From assembly GCA_947493335.1 (NCBI GenBank), contig CANLQO010000001.1, forward strand, positions 1,488,001-1,552,000: a stretch of DNA of 64,000 nucleotides, given 5' to 3'. This document shows, one piece after another, positions 27,398 to 36,679 of the stretch; within the stretch, counting starts at the first letter, position 1; each line of letters begins with the position of its first letter. This DNA comes from an uncultured Paracoccaceae bacterium. GTDB lineage: Bacteria; Pseudomonadota; Alphaproteobacteria; Rhodobacterales; Rhodobacteraceae. The notes below the pieces were generated by a model, which worked only from the letters and a program-made list of their open reading frames with translations, had not been told where the DNA came from and did no database searches. The position numbers and the translations under genes are program-made.

Positions 27398-29482
27398 ATG
27401 GAAAACGAAAACTACGACGGTCCCATCCTTGAGATCGACAAGCTCTCTATCTCGTTTTTCACGCGTCTGCGTGAAATCCCAGCGGTGATGGACTTTTCAG
27501 CCAAGATCATGCCCGGCGAAGCGCTGGGTGTGGTCGGCGAGTCCGGTTGCGGCAAATCCACCGTCGCTCTGGGGGTCATGCAGGATCTTGGCGTGAACGG
27601 CCGTATCGTTGGCGGCTCGATCAAGTTCAAGGGCGAAGAGATGAACACCATGACGCCAGAGCGTCTGCGTGACATCCGTGGCAGCCAGATTGCCATGATT
27701 TATCAAGAGCCTATGGCCTCGCTCAACCCAGCCATGCGGATCGGCAAACAGCTTGCCGAGGTGCCGATGATCCATGAAGGCATCTCTGAGGAAGAGGCGA
27801 TGGCCCGCGCGCTGGAAGTCGTCACCGACGTGAAACTGCCCGACCCGCAGCGGATGCTGAAATCCTTCCCACACCAGCTTTCAGGCGGCCAGCAACAGCG
27901 GATCGTCATCGCCATGGCGCTGATGTCAAAGCCGTCCCTGCTGATCCTGGACGAACCGACCACAGCGCTTGATGTGACGGTTGAAGCCGCGGTCGTTGAA
28001 CTGGTCAAGGACCTGGGCAAAAAGTACGGCACCTCGATGCTGTTCATCAGTCACAACCTGGGCCTTGTCCTGGAAACCTGTGACCGGATCTGTGTGATGT
28101 ACTCTGGCGAAGCGGTCGAGCGTGGCTCTATCGAAGACGTCTTTGACGAGATGCAGCACCCCTATACACAGGCCCTCTTCCGCTCAATCCCGCTGCCGGG
28201 TGCTGACAAAAATGCCCGTCCTCTGATCGCCATTCCCGGCAACTTCCCCCTGCCCCACGAACGCCCCGACGGCTGTAACTTTGGCCCACGCTGCGATTAT
28301 TTCGAGGCAGGTCGCTGCGACAGTCAGGTGATCCCGATGGAAAAAGTGTCTGGCAATGACCGGCACGAATCCCGCTGCCTGAGGTTCAAGGAAATCGACT
28401 GGGACGCCCCGCCAGAAGTGGGCGAGACCAAGGAAAAGGCCCCGCCCGGTCAGGTGGTCCTGAAGATGGACAACCTCAAGAAATACTACGAAGTCGCGGC
28501 CAACGCACTTTTTGGTGGCGGCGACAAGAAGGTCGTCAAAGCCAATGAAACCCTGTCGTTTGAGGCCCGCGAAAGCGAAACGCTCGCCATTGTGGGCGAA
28601 TCCGGCTGCGGCAAATCCACCTTTGCCAAGGTGCTGATGGGTCTTGAAACCGCGACCGAAGGGGAAATCCTGCTGGATAACAAATCCATCGGCAACACCG
28701 CCATCGAGGAGCGCGACACCAAAACGGTGGCCGACGTTCAGATGGTGTTCCAGAACCCCTTTGACACGCTCAACCCCTCCATGACCGTGGGGCGGCAGAT
28801 CATGCGCGCGCTGGAAATCTTCAAGGTTGGCAATAACGACGCCGAACGCCGCCAGCGGATGCTGGAACTGCTCGACCTCGTAAAGCTGCCGCGCGCCTTT
28901 GCCGACCGGATGCCGCGTCAGCTCTCGGGCGGACAGAAGCAACGCGTCGGGATTGCCCGCGCCTTCGCCGGTGACGCCCGGATCGTGGTGGCCGACGAAC
29001 CCGTCTCGGCGCTTGACGTCTCGGTGCAGGCCGCCGTGACCGACCTTTTGATGGAAATCCAGCGCGAGCATAAAACCACGCTGCTGTTCATCAGCCACGA
29101 CCTCTCCATTGTACGTTATCTCTCGGATCGGGTCATGGTGATGTATCTGGGTCATGTGGTCGAACTGGGCTCAACCGATCAGGTCTTCGCCCCGCCTTAT
29201 CACCCCTATACAGAGGCGCTCTTGTCCGCCGTGCCCATTGCCGACACCTCGGTGAAGAAAAAGCACATCGTGCTCGAAGGCGACATCCCCTCGGCCATGA
29301 ATCCACCCACCGGATGCCCGTTCCAGACCCGCTGCCGCTGGAAGGAAAAGGTGCCCGGCGGATTGTGCGAAAAAGACGTGCCGGTGACCCGCGCCCTTGC
29401 GGACGGGCACCAGATCAAATGCCACCTGACGGACGAACAATTGGCCGAGATGGAGCCGGTGATCGAGATTGCAGCCGAATAG
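27398..29482 (+). CDS. ABC importer ATPase, fused DppD-DppF type
   Basis: A 694-residue protein with two complete nucleotide-binding domains. The first (about residues 10-330) has Walker A GESGCGKSTVALG, signature LSGGQQQRI and Walker B LLILDEPTTALD; the second (about 350-690) has GESGCGKSTFAKV, LSGGQKQRVGIARA and IVVADEPVSALD. Each ends in an oligopeptide-transporter C-terminal domain with a cysteine cluster (GCNFGPRCDYFEAGRCDSQ and GCPFQTRCRWKEK), which in this family binds an iron-sulfur cluster or zinc. It starts four bases after the permease stop and completes the importer. Confidence 0.95.
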   Translation: MENENYDGPILEIDKLSISFFTRLREIPAVMDFSAKIMPGEALGVVGESGCGKSTVALGVMQDLGVNGRIVGGSIKFKGEEMNTMTPERLRDIRGSQIAMIYQEPMASLNPAMRIGKQLAEVPMIHEGISEEEAMARALEVVTDVKLPDPQRMLKSFPHQLSGGQQQRIVIAMALMSKPSLLILDEPTTALDVTVEAAVVELVKDLGKKYGTSMLFISHNLGLVLETCDRICVMYSGEAVERGSIEDVFDEMQHPYTQALFRSIPLPGADKNARPLIAIPGNFPLPHERPDGCNFGPRCDYFEAGRCDSQVIPMEKVSGNDRHESRCLRFKEIDWDAPPEVGETKEKAPPGQVVLKMDNLKKYYEVAANALFGGGDKKVVKANETLSFEARESETLAIVGESGCGKSTFAKVLMGLETATEGEILLDNKSIGNTAIEERDTKTVADVQMVFQNPFDTLNPSMTVGRQIMRALEIFKVGNNDAERRQRMLELLDLVKLPRAFADRMPRQLSGGQKQRVGIARAFAGDARIVVADEPVSALDVSVQAAVTDLLMEIQREHKTTLLFISHDLSIVRYLSDRVMVMYLGHVVELGSTDQVFAPPYHPYTEALLSAVPIADTSVKKKHIVLEGDIPSAMNPPTGCPFQTRCRWKEKVPGGLCEKDVPVTRALADGHQIKCHLTDEQLAEMEPVIEIAAE

Positions 29483-29485
29483 CTG

Positions 29486-29546
29486 CTTTCTTTTGAATGA
29501 AAATATGCCCGCCGGAGGCTTGGTTTCCCCTGTTTCGGGGGAAGCC
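29486..29546 (-). repeat. Intergenic repeat element, copy A
   Basis: A 24-base core at 29486-29509 is 21/24 identical to 61806-61829. In both copies the core is followed within 9-15 bases by a G/C hairpin; here GGTTTCCCC and GGGGAAGCC at 29522-29546 form a nine-base stem with one G-T pair. It lies between convergent genes (ABC ATPase and lytic transglycosylase), where it could serve as a two-way terminator. I recall similar AAAAGAAAG-ending intergenic elements in Rhodobacteraceae, but copy number here is unknown. Confidence 0.5.
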
Positions 29547-29548
29547 AA

Positions 29549-30139
29549 TCACCCGCCCCAGATGATCCGCACGTAGTTCTGCGTTTCCTTGTAGGGTGGG
29601 ATACCGTTGTAACGTTCCACCGCGCCGGGGCCTGCGTTATACGCGGCCAGCGCATGCGGCCAATTGCCGAATTTGCGGTATTGCGTCGCCAGATAACGCG
29701 CGCCACCTTCCAGGTTTTGCTGCACATTATAAGGGTCAACACCAAGCGCACGTGCCGTCTGCGGCATCAGCTGTGCCAGCCCAAGCGCCCCCTTGTGCGA
29801 CCGCGCATTGGGATTCCAGCCACTTTCCTGCTGCACCAGCCGAAAGAACAAATCCTCTGGCACGCCATGTTGCCGCGCGGCGGCACGGGCCATCGCCAGA
29901 TAGGGGCCATTGTAGCGCCCGTTATAGGTCGGGACAGACCCCGGCGCGCCGGGCACCACGACCTTGGGCGGCTGCAGCCGCACCGAATTGCTGTATTGCT
30001 GGGCGGCGCGGTTATCCAGCACCGATAGCTGGCTGGCAAAAAGCGCGGTGCGCGACCGTGTTGATGTTCGCTCTTGTGCTTCGGCAATCGCCGCCGACAC
30101 CAGCACCGCACTCAGTGCAATCCCACTCAAACGTCGCAT
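29549..30139 (-). CDS. Lytic transglycosylase (SLT family)
   Basis: A 196-residue periplasmic enzyme that cleaves peptidoglycan between MurNAc and GlcNAc. It has a signal peptide ending AIAEAQ, then a variable linker, then the SLT domain (about residues 80-190) with catalytic Glu in [16 protein letters not shown], the [13 protein letters not shown] motif and [29 protein letters not shown] precedes ATG 30139. Monocistronic between the ABC operon and ssb. Confidence 0.93.
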   Translation of the reverse strand: MRRLSGIALSAVLVSAAIAEAQERTSTRSRTALFASQLSVLDNRAAQQYSNSVRLQPPKVVVPGAPGSVPTYNGRYNGPYLAMARAAARQHGVPEDLFFRLVQQESGWNPNARSHKGALGLAQLMPQTARALGVDPYNVQQNLEGGARYLATQYRKFGNWPHALAAYNAGPGAVERYNGIPPYKETQNYVRIIWGG

Positions 30140-30210
30140 GAACTCTTCCCCACAGACCGCCGCTTGGCCAACTTAACCATTTTTTGCCAAGAAACCAGTC
30201 CAGCCCGGCG

Positions 30211-30225
30211 TTAGACCTCTGTTAA
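30211..30225 (+). promoter_or_regulatory. Near-consensus CtrA-like site upstream of ssb
   Basis: TTAG-N7-TTAAC lies 55-69 bases before the ssb start, one base off the TTAA-N7-TTAAC pattern. It falls in the divergent gap between the lytic transglycosylase and ssb. Confidence 0.35.
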
Positions 30226-30279
30226 CTATGAAGCGTCAAACGTAAGATCGCCAAAACGCAGAATCGAAGGGGGTCCCGG

Positions 30280-30774
30280 ATGGCCGGATCAGTCAACAAA
30301 GTCATACTTATCGGCAATTTGGGCGCAGACCCCGAGGTGCGCACGTTCCAGAACGGCGGCAAGGTCTGCAATCTGCGGATCGCGACCTCTGAGACATGGA
30401 AAGACCGCAATACGGGCGAGCGTAAGGAACGCACGGAATGGCACTCGGTCGCCATTTTTCAGGAAGGTCTGGTCAGCGTCGCCGAACGTTTCCTCAAGAA
30501 AGGCTCCAAGGTCTATATCGAGGGAAAATTGCAGACCCGCAAATGGCAGGATCAATCGGGTCAGGACCGCTATTCAACCGAAGTGGTGCTGCAGGGATAT
30601 GGCGGCACGCTGACCATGCTTGACGGTCGCGATGGCGGCGGCGGCGGTGGTGGTGGCGGCTATGGCGGCGACGGCGGCGGCTACGCGGGCGGTGGCGGCG
30701 GCTATTCCGGTGGCGGATCTTCCGGCGGCGGTGGCGGCGGTGGTCGCGACCTTGACGACGAAATTCCGTTCTGA
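30280..30774 (+). CDS. ssb: Single-stranded DNA-binding protein
   Basis: SSB coats single-stranded DNA in replication and repair. The 164-residue protein has the OB fold (about residues 1-110: [43 protein letters not shown]), a glycine-rich linker of about 40 residues, and the acidic partner-binding tip [14 protein letters not shown] precedes ATG 30280. It ends in its own terminator. Confidence 0.98.
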   Translation: MAGSVNKVILIGNLGADPEVRTFQNGGKVCNLRIATSETWKDRNTGERKERTEWHSVAIFQEGLVSVAERFLKKGSKVYIEGKLQTRKWQDQSGQDRYSTEVVLQGYGGTLTMLDGRDGGGGGGGGGYGGDGGGYAGGGGGYSGGGSSGGGGGGGRDLDDEIPF

Positions 30775-30783
30775 ACCCTACAC

Positions 30784-30814
30784 AACCCCGGCCATTCGCG
30801 CCGGGGTTTCTTTT
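30784..30814 (+). terminator. Intrinsic terminator of ssb
   Basis: AACCCCGGC and GCCGGGGTT pair over nine bases with a seven-base loop and are followed by TCTTTT, ten bases after the ssb stop. Confidence 0.85.
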
Positions 30815-30824
30815 GGCGGGTGGC

Positions 30825-30869
30825 AGATCCTGTCACAGGATCTGACCCAAATTCTTTTCAAGAATTTGG
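30825..30869. repeat. Pair of perfect inverted repeats at the aroB 3' end
   Basis: Two perfect dyads stand three bases apart: 30825-30843 has nine-base arms (AGATCCTGT/ACAGGATCT) around one base, and 30847-30869 has ten-base arms (CCAAATTCTT/AAGAATTTGG) around three bases. The second contains the aroB stop codon and last codons. Neither is followed by a T-run, so they are not simple terminators; a mobile intergenic repeat or a cruciform-forming element is possible. Confidence 0.6.
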
Positions 30870-31985
30870 CACCGCCGCACGTGCAGCGAGTGCGTCGTTC
30901 AACACACTGGTCACCACATCCCGTGGCACGTCAGAGGTCACAAATGCCGCACCAATCCCGCGCGCCATGATGAAACGCAGGGTGCCATCCACGACCTTCT
31001 TGTCCTGTCCCATCAGGTCCAGCAAGGCGGCCGCATCGGGCAGATCACCCGGAATATCGACCAGATCCTTTTTCATCCCCATTTCGGCCAGATGTGCGCG
31101 TACGCGGCTGGGGTCCTCTTGCGCGCAAAGCCCCATCCGGGCCGACGTCTCAAACGCGAGCGCGCAACCAATCGCCACGCCCTCACCGTGCAGCAGCCGG
31201 TCGGAATACCCTGTCGCGGCCTCCAGCGCATGGCAGAAGGTATGGCCAAGGTTCAACAGCGCGCGGTCGCCCTGTTCTGTCTCATCGCGCGCGACAATCT
31301 CGGCCTTCATCTGGCAGGATCGGGTGACGGCATGGATACGCACATCCATATCGTCGGCCATTCGGGGTGCATTCACCTCCAACCATTCAAAGAAACCCGC
31401 ATCCCCCAGCATCCCGTATTTGACCACCTCGCCATAGCCCGCCAGAAAATCGCGGCGTTGCAATGTGTCCAACAGCGCGGTGTCGCACAACACCAGCGAT
31501 GGCTGATGAAAGGCCCCGATCAGGTTCTTGCCGTGGGGCGCGTTGATGCCGGTCTTGCCGCCGACAGAGCTGTCGACCTGCGCCAACAAGGTCGTGGGAA
31601 TTTGCACAAACCGCACCCCGCGCCGCAGGATCGCTGCGGCAAAGCCAGCCAGATCGCCGATCACACCGCCACCCAGGGCCACAACAATATCGCCGCGTTC
31701 AACCTTTTGATCCAAAAGCCATTCAACACTGCGTTCCAGATGCGGCCAGCTTTTGGTGGCCTCGCCCGCTGGCAGCGCCAGCGCCTCCGATGTAAGCCCC
31801 GCCGCACCAAGGCTGTCCTGCAACGCCCGCAGATGCAGCCCTGCCACGGTTTCATCCGTCAGAATCGCCACATGTTTGCGCCCACCCATCGCGGCGATGC
31901 GTGGTCCGGCCTCTGCCAGCACGCCCGCGCCGACGCGGATATCATAGACGCGCCCGGGCAGATCAACGGTCACGGTCTCGGTCAT
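30858..31985 (-). CDS. aroB: 3-dehydroquinate synthase
   Basis: AroB converts DAHP to 3-dehydroquinate in the shikimate pathway, using NAD and a metal. The 375-residue protein has VALGGGVIGDLAGFAA, FVQIPTTLLAQVDSSVGGKTGIN in two adjoining pieces, and the metal-ligand region LLNLGHTFCHALE and LLHGEGVAIG. Its ATG overlaps the aroK stop by four bases, the standard aroK-aroB operon. The 3' end runs into a perfect inverted repeat. Confidence 0.97.
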   Translation of the reverse strand: MTETVTVDLPGRVYDIRVGAGVLAEAGPRIAAMGGRKHVAILTDETVAGLHLRALQDSLGAAGLTSEALALPAGEATKSWPHLERSVEWLLDQKVERGDIVVALGGGVIGDLAGFAAAILRRGVRFVQIPTTLLAQVDSSVGGKTGINAPHGKNLIGAFHQPSLVLCDTALLDTLQRRDFLAGYGEVVKYGMLGDAGFFEWLEVNAPRMADDMDVRIHAVTRSCQMKAEIVARDETEQGDRALLNLGHTFCHALEAATGYSDRLLHGEGVAIGCALAFETSARMGLCAQEDPSRVRAHLAEMGMKKDLVDIPGDLPDAAALLDLMGQDKKVVDGTLRFIMARGIGAAFVTSDVPRDVVTSVLNDALAARAAVPNS

Positions 31986-32596
31986 GTCGGGGTCTCCAGA
32001 ATATCGGGGTGGTCTTGCAGCAGTTCGATCAGTGATTGCGTTGTCTGTTCAATCGAATTGCGCGGCCGAACCGATAACGTCAGCCCGGCCTTCGCATAGA
32101 TTGGCGTGCGCTCCTTAAAAAGCGTAGTCAACGTCGCAAGCGGATCAGGCGTGCGCAGCAAGGGGCGCGTGTCTTTGTGGCGCACCCGTTCCCACAGCAA
32201 TTGCAGCGGCGCATCAAGCCAGACAGACACACCCGCCTGCGCGATGATCTCGCGGTTGCGTGCGGCCAGAAACGCGCCGCCGCCGGTCGACAGCACCGCA
32301 GGCGGCCCATCAAGCAACCGCTGGATAACCTCGGTTTCGCGGCGGCGAAAAAAGGCCTCTCCGTCGCGGGCGAAAATCTCTGCGATGGTCTCTTGGGCGG
32401 CCTCTTCAATCGCGGCATCGCTGTCCTGAAACGGCACCTGCAGGCGTGCGGACAAGGCCCGCCCGATGGCTGACTTACCCGACCCCATCATGCCAACCAG
32501 CACAATCGTGCGCTTTAACCGCAAACCATGCCCCTTCGTGCCGCATCTGGCGCAAGACTTGGGCCAAAACATAGGCCGCGCGCCGCTTAGTTTCAT
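31982..32596 (-). CDS. aroK: Shikimate kinase
   Basis: AroK phosphorylates shikimate. The protein (204 residues from ATG 32596) has the P-loop VLVGMMGSGKSAIGRALS, substrate residues in FQDSDAAIEE and FRRRETEV, and VLSTGGGAFL. It carries an N-terminal tail of about 28 residues before the kinase fold; AAGGG lies upstream of ATG 32596, though a shorter start is possible. Divergent from the 52-residue gene at 32694. Confidence 0.95.
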   Translation of the reverse strand: MKLSGARPMFWPKSCARCGTKGHGLRLKRTIVLVGMMGSGKSAIGRALSARLQVPFQDSDAAIEEAAQETIAEIFARDGEAFFRRRETEVIQRLLDGPPAVLSTGGGAFLAARNREIIAQAGVSVWLDAPLQLLWERVRHKDTRPLLRTPDPLATLTTLFKERTPIYAKAGLTLSVRPRNSIEQTTQSLIELLQDHPDILETPT

Positions 32597-32693
32597 TTTC
32601 TGCCCTTCAATGGCGTGATCTTGCGCAAAAGGCCATATATAACCGGTATCAAACGGTCGTAAGACCAACAGAACAGGCAGATTTGGGGCAATC

Positions 32694-32852
32694 ATGATGT
32701 GGCGTCTGACCAAGGCGATCTTCTTTCTGGGGCTACTGGCCGCGCTGGCTCTGGTCGCCTATGCTTATGCGGGGCCTGTGTTTTTTCCTGCAGACTTCGC
32801 AGCCCCAAGTGTGGAGAACCGCGTGCCGGTGATATTGGAAACGAATGAGTGA
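32694..32852 (+). CDS. Small single-pass membrane protein (52 residues)
   Basis: This frame encodes MMWRLTKAIFFLGLLAALAL followed by VAYAYAGPVFFPADFAAPS and a short tail. One hydrophobic helix covers residues 8-27. GGGG lies five bases before ATG 32694 and the stop overlaps the next gene's start, so it is very probably expressed as the first gene of the run leading to xerD. Function unknown. Confidence 0.7.
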   Translation: MMWRLTKAIFFLGLLAALALVAYAYAGPVFFPADFAAPSVENRVPVILETNE

Positions 32853-34384
32853 TGGCCCTGCGTGGGACAGCTGTTGCGGTATGGCTTTTTGCCTTGCCTG
32901 CCTCTGCGCAGGACGATGCCCCGCTGTCCGCGATTGACTGGCTTTCACAATCGGTCGAGGCAGCAGCCCCCGTCTCCCTGCCGCCACGCTTGGCGGACGA
33001 ACCACCTGTCGCCACCTCAGCCGCGCCTCCTGATGTTACTGTCAGCTCACTCGACAGCCCCTCGCCTGATCCGGTGGGGCTTTTGTCATCGGGCACCACC
33101 GGCCTGCCGCGCAACCTGTGGTCTGCCAGCAGCGAGGCGACGCTGGTCACCTTGGTCCGCGCCGAGGGCATGCCTTCCCTGCCCGCGCTACAGGACTTTC
33201 TGACCGTGCTGATGCTGGCAGAGGCTGATCCGCCATTGGGTGCCGGGCCTGATGGCGCGCTTTTTCTGGCGCGGGTGGACAAGTTGCTGGACCTTGGCGC
33301 GTTGCAACAGGCACAGGCGCTGCTGGAAGAGGCAAAGGCCGACACGCCGCAGATGTTCCGCCGCTGGTTTGACGTGGCCCTTTTAACCGGAACAGAGGCC
33401 GCCGCCTGCCGCACCATGCAAGCGCGCCCTGCCGTCGCGCCCACTGCGGCTGCACGGATTTTCTGCCTTGCCCGATCGGGTGACTGGTCCGCCGCTGCGC
33501 TGACGCTCAACACCAACCGGGTGCTGGGTGACATCACCGACGAAGAGGAGGCATTGCTGTCGCGCTTTCTGGACCCCGATCTTTACGAGGACGAACCGCC
33601 ACTTGCTGCCCCGTCCCGCGTCAGCCCTCTGGTCTTTCGGATGCGCGAGGCAATCGGTCAGGCGCTGACCACACCCAACCTGCCGCTGGCCTTTGCGCAT
33701 GCCGATCTGCGCAACACCACCGGGTGGAAAGCGCAGCTTGAAGCGGCCGAAAGACTGGCCCGTGCTGGCGCGCTTCCGGCCAACACGCTGCACGCCCTTT
33801 ATACGTCGCGCACGCCGTCAGCCTCTGGCGGGATCTGGGACAGGGTCGACGCGGTGCAGCGCTTTGATGTCGCGATCCAGGCGGGCGATCCGAGCGCCGT
33901 GGCCAGCGCCCTGCCCGGCGCGTGGGCCGCCGCGCAAGAGATCAGGGCCGAAGTGCCCTTTGCCCAGCTTTACGCCGCCGATCTGGCCCGCCTGCCCCTG
34001 ACGGGCCGCGCGGCAGAGGTTGCGGTATTGGTCGGCCTTTTGTCGCCAGAATATGAAACCGTAGCCCGCGCCGCGCGTGGTGGTGACCCGTTTCTCCTGG
34101 CGCTGGCGCAGGGCGAACCGGGCAATGCCCCGGCACGGGACGAACGGGCGCGCGCTGTCCAAGCAGGCTTTGCCGGGGCACCCCCGCCCGCCCGGTTGAA
34201 CCAAATGGCGCAGGATGGCCAGTTGGGCGAGGCCCTGTTGCGCTCTATCGCGGTCTTTAACACCGGTGTGGCGGGCGACACCTCTGCCCTGACAGATGCG
34301 CTCAGTTTCTTTCGCGCGGTCGGGCTCGAGGATCTGGCCCGCCGGGCCGCGTTGCAGCTCTTGATTTTGGATCGCCCGACATGA
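32852..34384 (+). CDS. Secreted alpha-helical protein of unknown function
   Basis: A 510-residue protein with signal peptide ending LPASAQ, then a proline/serine-rich linker (about residues 20-90) and a long alanine-rich helical region with no membrane segment. Repeated helix pairs suggest a solenoid (TPR- or Sel1-like) but I find no clear consensus. ATG 32852 forms TGATG with the upstream stop; GTG 32849 is equally possible. Its end overlaps the XerD-type gene by four bases, so all three are co-transcribed. I do not recognise the family. Confidence 0.75.
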   Translation: MALRGTAVAVWLFALPASAQDDAPLSAIDWLSQSVEAAAPVSLPPRLADEPPVATSAAPPDVTVSSLDSPSPDPVGLLSSGTTGLPRNLWSASSEATLVTLVRAEGMPSLPALQDFLTVLMLAEADPPLGAGPDGALFLARVDKLLDLGALQQAQALLEEAKADTPQMFRRWFDVALLTGTEAAACRTMQARPAVAPTAAARIFCLARSGDWSAAALTLNTNRVLGDITDEEEALLSRFLDPDLYEDEPPLAAPSRVSPLVFRMREAIGQALTTPNLPLAFAHADLRNTTGWKAQLEAAERLARAGALPANTLHALYTSRTPSASGGIWDRVDAVQRFDVAIQAGDPSAVASALPGAWAAAQEIRAEVPFAQLYAADLARLPLTGRAAEVAVLVGLLSPEYETVARAARGGDPFLLALAQGEPGNAPARDERARAVQAGFAGAPPPARLNQMAQDGQLGEALLRSIAVFNTGVAGDTSALTDALSFFRAVGLEDLARRAALQLLILDRPT

Positions 34385-35325
34385 GCGTCGCAGACCGCCC
34401 CATGGCCCATTGGGTGCAGGCCTTCCTAGAGGCGCAGGCGGCAGAGCTGGACGCCGCCACCAACACGCAATTGGCCTATGCCCGTGACTTAACGATCTTT
34501 GCCGATTGGCTGACCCCCAAGGGGCTGCATTTTGCCACGCTGACGCAAGACGATGTTGAGGGGTTCCTGATCGCGGCAGAGGCAGAGGGGCTGTCCGCCG
34601 CAACCCGGGCCCGCAGGTTGTCCGCAATCAAACAGCTTTTCCGCTTCGCCTTTGAAGAAGGCTGGCGTGAAAGCAACCCAGCAATCCAGATCAAGGGGCC
34701 GGGCAAATCCAAGGCGCTGCCAAAGATTTTGTCCGAAGATGAAGTCGCCCGGCTTTTGAAAGCGGCCCGTGCCCCCGGCAAGGGTGCAGCCCGCGATACA
34801 TGCCTGATGGAACTGCTCTACGCCACGGGCATGCGCGTGACAGAACTTGTCACTTTGCCTTTATCGGCGGTGCGGGGTGATCCGCGCATGCTGCTGATCA
34901 AAGGCAAAGGCGGCAAGGAACGCATGGTGCCCCTGTCCCCCCCCGCCCGTGCCGCCATGGCGGACTACCTTGCGATCCGCGATGCGGAAGAGGACGCCGC
35001 CCGCACAGCAGGCAAGCGCGCCTCGCCTTACCTTTTTGCCTCGCGCGGGAAAGCCGGGCATCTGACGCGGCAGCGTTTCTTCACCCTGATCAAGGATATC
35101 GCGGTCCGCGCCGGGGTCTCACCCGACAAGGTGACGCCGCACACGCTGCGCCATGCCTTTGCCACCCATCTGTTGGCCCATGGGGCCGACCTGCGCGCGA
35201 TCCAGACCATGCTGGGCCATGCCGATGTCGCCACGACCGAGATCTACACGCACGTTCTCGATGAACGTCTGACCGAACTGGTGATGCAGCATCACCCGCT
35301 TGCGAAAGCGGACCCCGACCCTTGA
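34381..35325 (+). CDS. xerD: Tyrosine recombinase XerD-type
   Basis: A 314-residue tyrosine recombinase that, with XerC, resolves chromosome dimers at dif. The SAM-like core-binding domain spans about residues 5-95; the catalytic domain contains ATGMRVTELVTLPL (Arg), KGKGGKERMVPL (Lys), HTLRHAFATHLLAHG (His, Arg) and LGHADVATTEIYTHV (His, Tyr). All catalytic residues are present. The start overlaps the upstream stop as ATGA. XerD rather than XerC is inferred from the LRHAFATHLL pattern and context. Confidence 0.92.
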   Translation: MSVADRPMAHWVQAFLEAQAAELDAATNTQLAYARDLTIFADWLTPKGLHFATLTQDDVEGFLIAAEAEGLSAATRARRLSAIKQLFRFAFEEGWRESNPAIQIKGPGKSKALPKILSEDEVARLLKAARAPGKGAARDTCLMELLYATGMRVTELVTLPLSAVRGDPRMLLIKGKGGKERMVPLSPPARAAMADYLAIRDAEEDAARTAGKRASPYLFASRGKAGHLTRQRFFTLIKDIAVRAGVSPDKVTPHTLRHAFATHLLAHGADLRAIQTMLGHADVATTEIYTHVLDERLTELVMQHHPLAKADPDP

Positions 35326-35377
35326 AGCGTGGCGGCTGAAACCCCATAACCCTTGCAGTTGAGATTGAAGGACCACG

Positions 35378-36679
35378 ATGGAACCCTCCCTTTTTGATGC
35401 CGCCTTCTGGGTCACCGCAGGCGCCATCGCTGTGCTGCTCGTGCTGTCGGGCTTTTTCTCGGGCTCGGAAACGGCGCTGACGGCGGCTTCGCGCGGCAAG
35501 CTTCGCGCCAATGCGGATAAGGGGGATAAGCGCGCACAACGGGCGCTGGATATTACCGATGATAGCGAACGGCTGATCGGCTCGGTCCTGCTTGGCAACA
35601 ATGTCGTTAACATCCTGGCTACCTCGCTCGCCACTGCGCTATTGACCAAGGTTTTCGGCCAGAACGGTGTGGCGGCGGCAACGCTGATCATGACCTTGCT
35701 TGTGCTGATCTTTGCCGAGGTGCTGCCCAAAACCTATGCGATCACCAATCCTGAAAGCGTGGCCTCGCGGGTGGCACGGCCCATTGGCATGGTGGTTTTC
35801 ATCTTTGCCCCCATCGTCGGCGTGGTGCGCTGGCTGGTACGTGGGGTTCTGTTTGTCTTTGGTGTGCGCACCGATCCTGACAGCCAGATCCTTGCAGTGC
35901 GCGAAGAGATTGCCGGGGCTCTGCAACTTGGCCATTCCGAAGGCATCGTGGAAAAAGAAGACCGCGACCGTATCCTTGGCGCGCTTGATCTGAACGAACG
36001 CGCGGTGGAAGAAATCATGCTGCACCGTTCGGGCATTGAGATGATTGATGCGGGGCTTCCGACCGCAGAAATCCTGCGGCTTTGCCTTGAAAGCAATCAC
36101 ACCCGGCTGCCGCTGTACCGCGATGACCCTGAAAACATCGTGGGCATCCTGCATGCCAAGGAACTGCTGCGCGCCACCCAGCGCATGATGACTGATGGGG
36201 TGATGACAGCCGCCGAGTTGGACGCCTTCAACATCCTTGATGTGGCGATGGAACCCTATTTCGTGCCCGAAACCACCACGCTTGATGACCAGATGCGTCA
36301 ATTTCTGCGGCGCAAGACCCACTTTGCGCTCGTCGTTGACGAATACGGAACCTTGCAAGGCCTGATCACGCTCGAAGATATCCTCGAGGAAATCGTGGGC
36401 GAGATCGCGGACGAATTCGACATTGACGAGGACGTGCAGATCGCCAGCACCGAGGATGGCGCCTATCTTGTTGATGGCTCAATGACGATCCGCGACCTCA
36501 ACCGCGCGCATGACTGGGCGCTGCCCGATGAAGAGGCGAACACAATCGCCGGGCTCGTCATCCACGAGGCGCAGATGATCCCGCTCGAAGGTCAGGTGTT
36601 TTCCTTTTATGGATTCCGGTTCGAAGTGGTCGAGAAGGATGAAAACCGCCTCGCGATCCTCAAGATCAGGCAGCTTTAA
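35378..36679 (+). CDS. CNNM/CorC-family transporter with CBS domains
   Basis: A 433-residue protein: CNNM (DUF21) membrane domain with about four helices (residues 10-190, including [19 protein letters not shown]), a CBS pair (about 215-340; [31 protein letters not shown]) and the CorC_HlyC domain at the C-terminus. The family is linked to magnesium/cobalt efflux and was formerly called hemolysin-like. AAGGA precedes ATG 35378. The stop overlaps the convergent GGDEF-EAL gene by four bases. Confidence 0.92.
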   Translation: MEPSLFDAAFWVTAGAIAVLLVLSGFFSGSETALTAASRGKLRANADKGDKRAQRALDITDDSERLIGSVLLGNNVVNILATSLATALLTKVFGQNGVAAATLIMTLLVLIFAEVLPKTYAITNPESVASRVARPIGMVVFIFAPIVGVVRWLVRGVLFVFGVRTDPDSQILAVREEIAGALQLGHSEGIVEKEDRDRILGALDLNERAVEEIMLHRSGIEMIDAGLPTAEILRLCLESNHTRLPLYRDDPENIVGILHAKELLRATQRMMTDGVMTAAELDAFNILDVAMEPYFVPETTTLDDQMRQFLRRKTHFALVVDEYGTLQGLITLEDILEEIVGEIADEFDIDEDVQIASTEDGAYLVDGSMTIRDLNRAHDWALPDEEANTIAGLVIHEAQMIPLEGQVFSFYGFRFEVVEKDENRLAILKIRQL

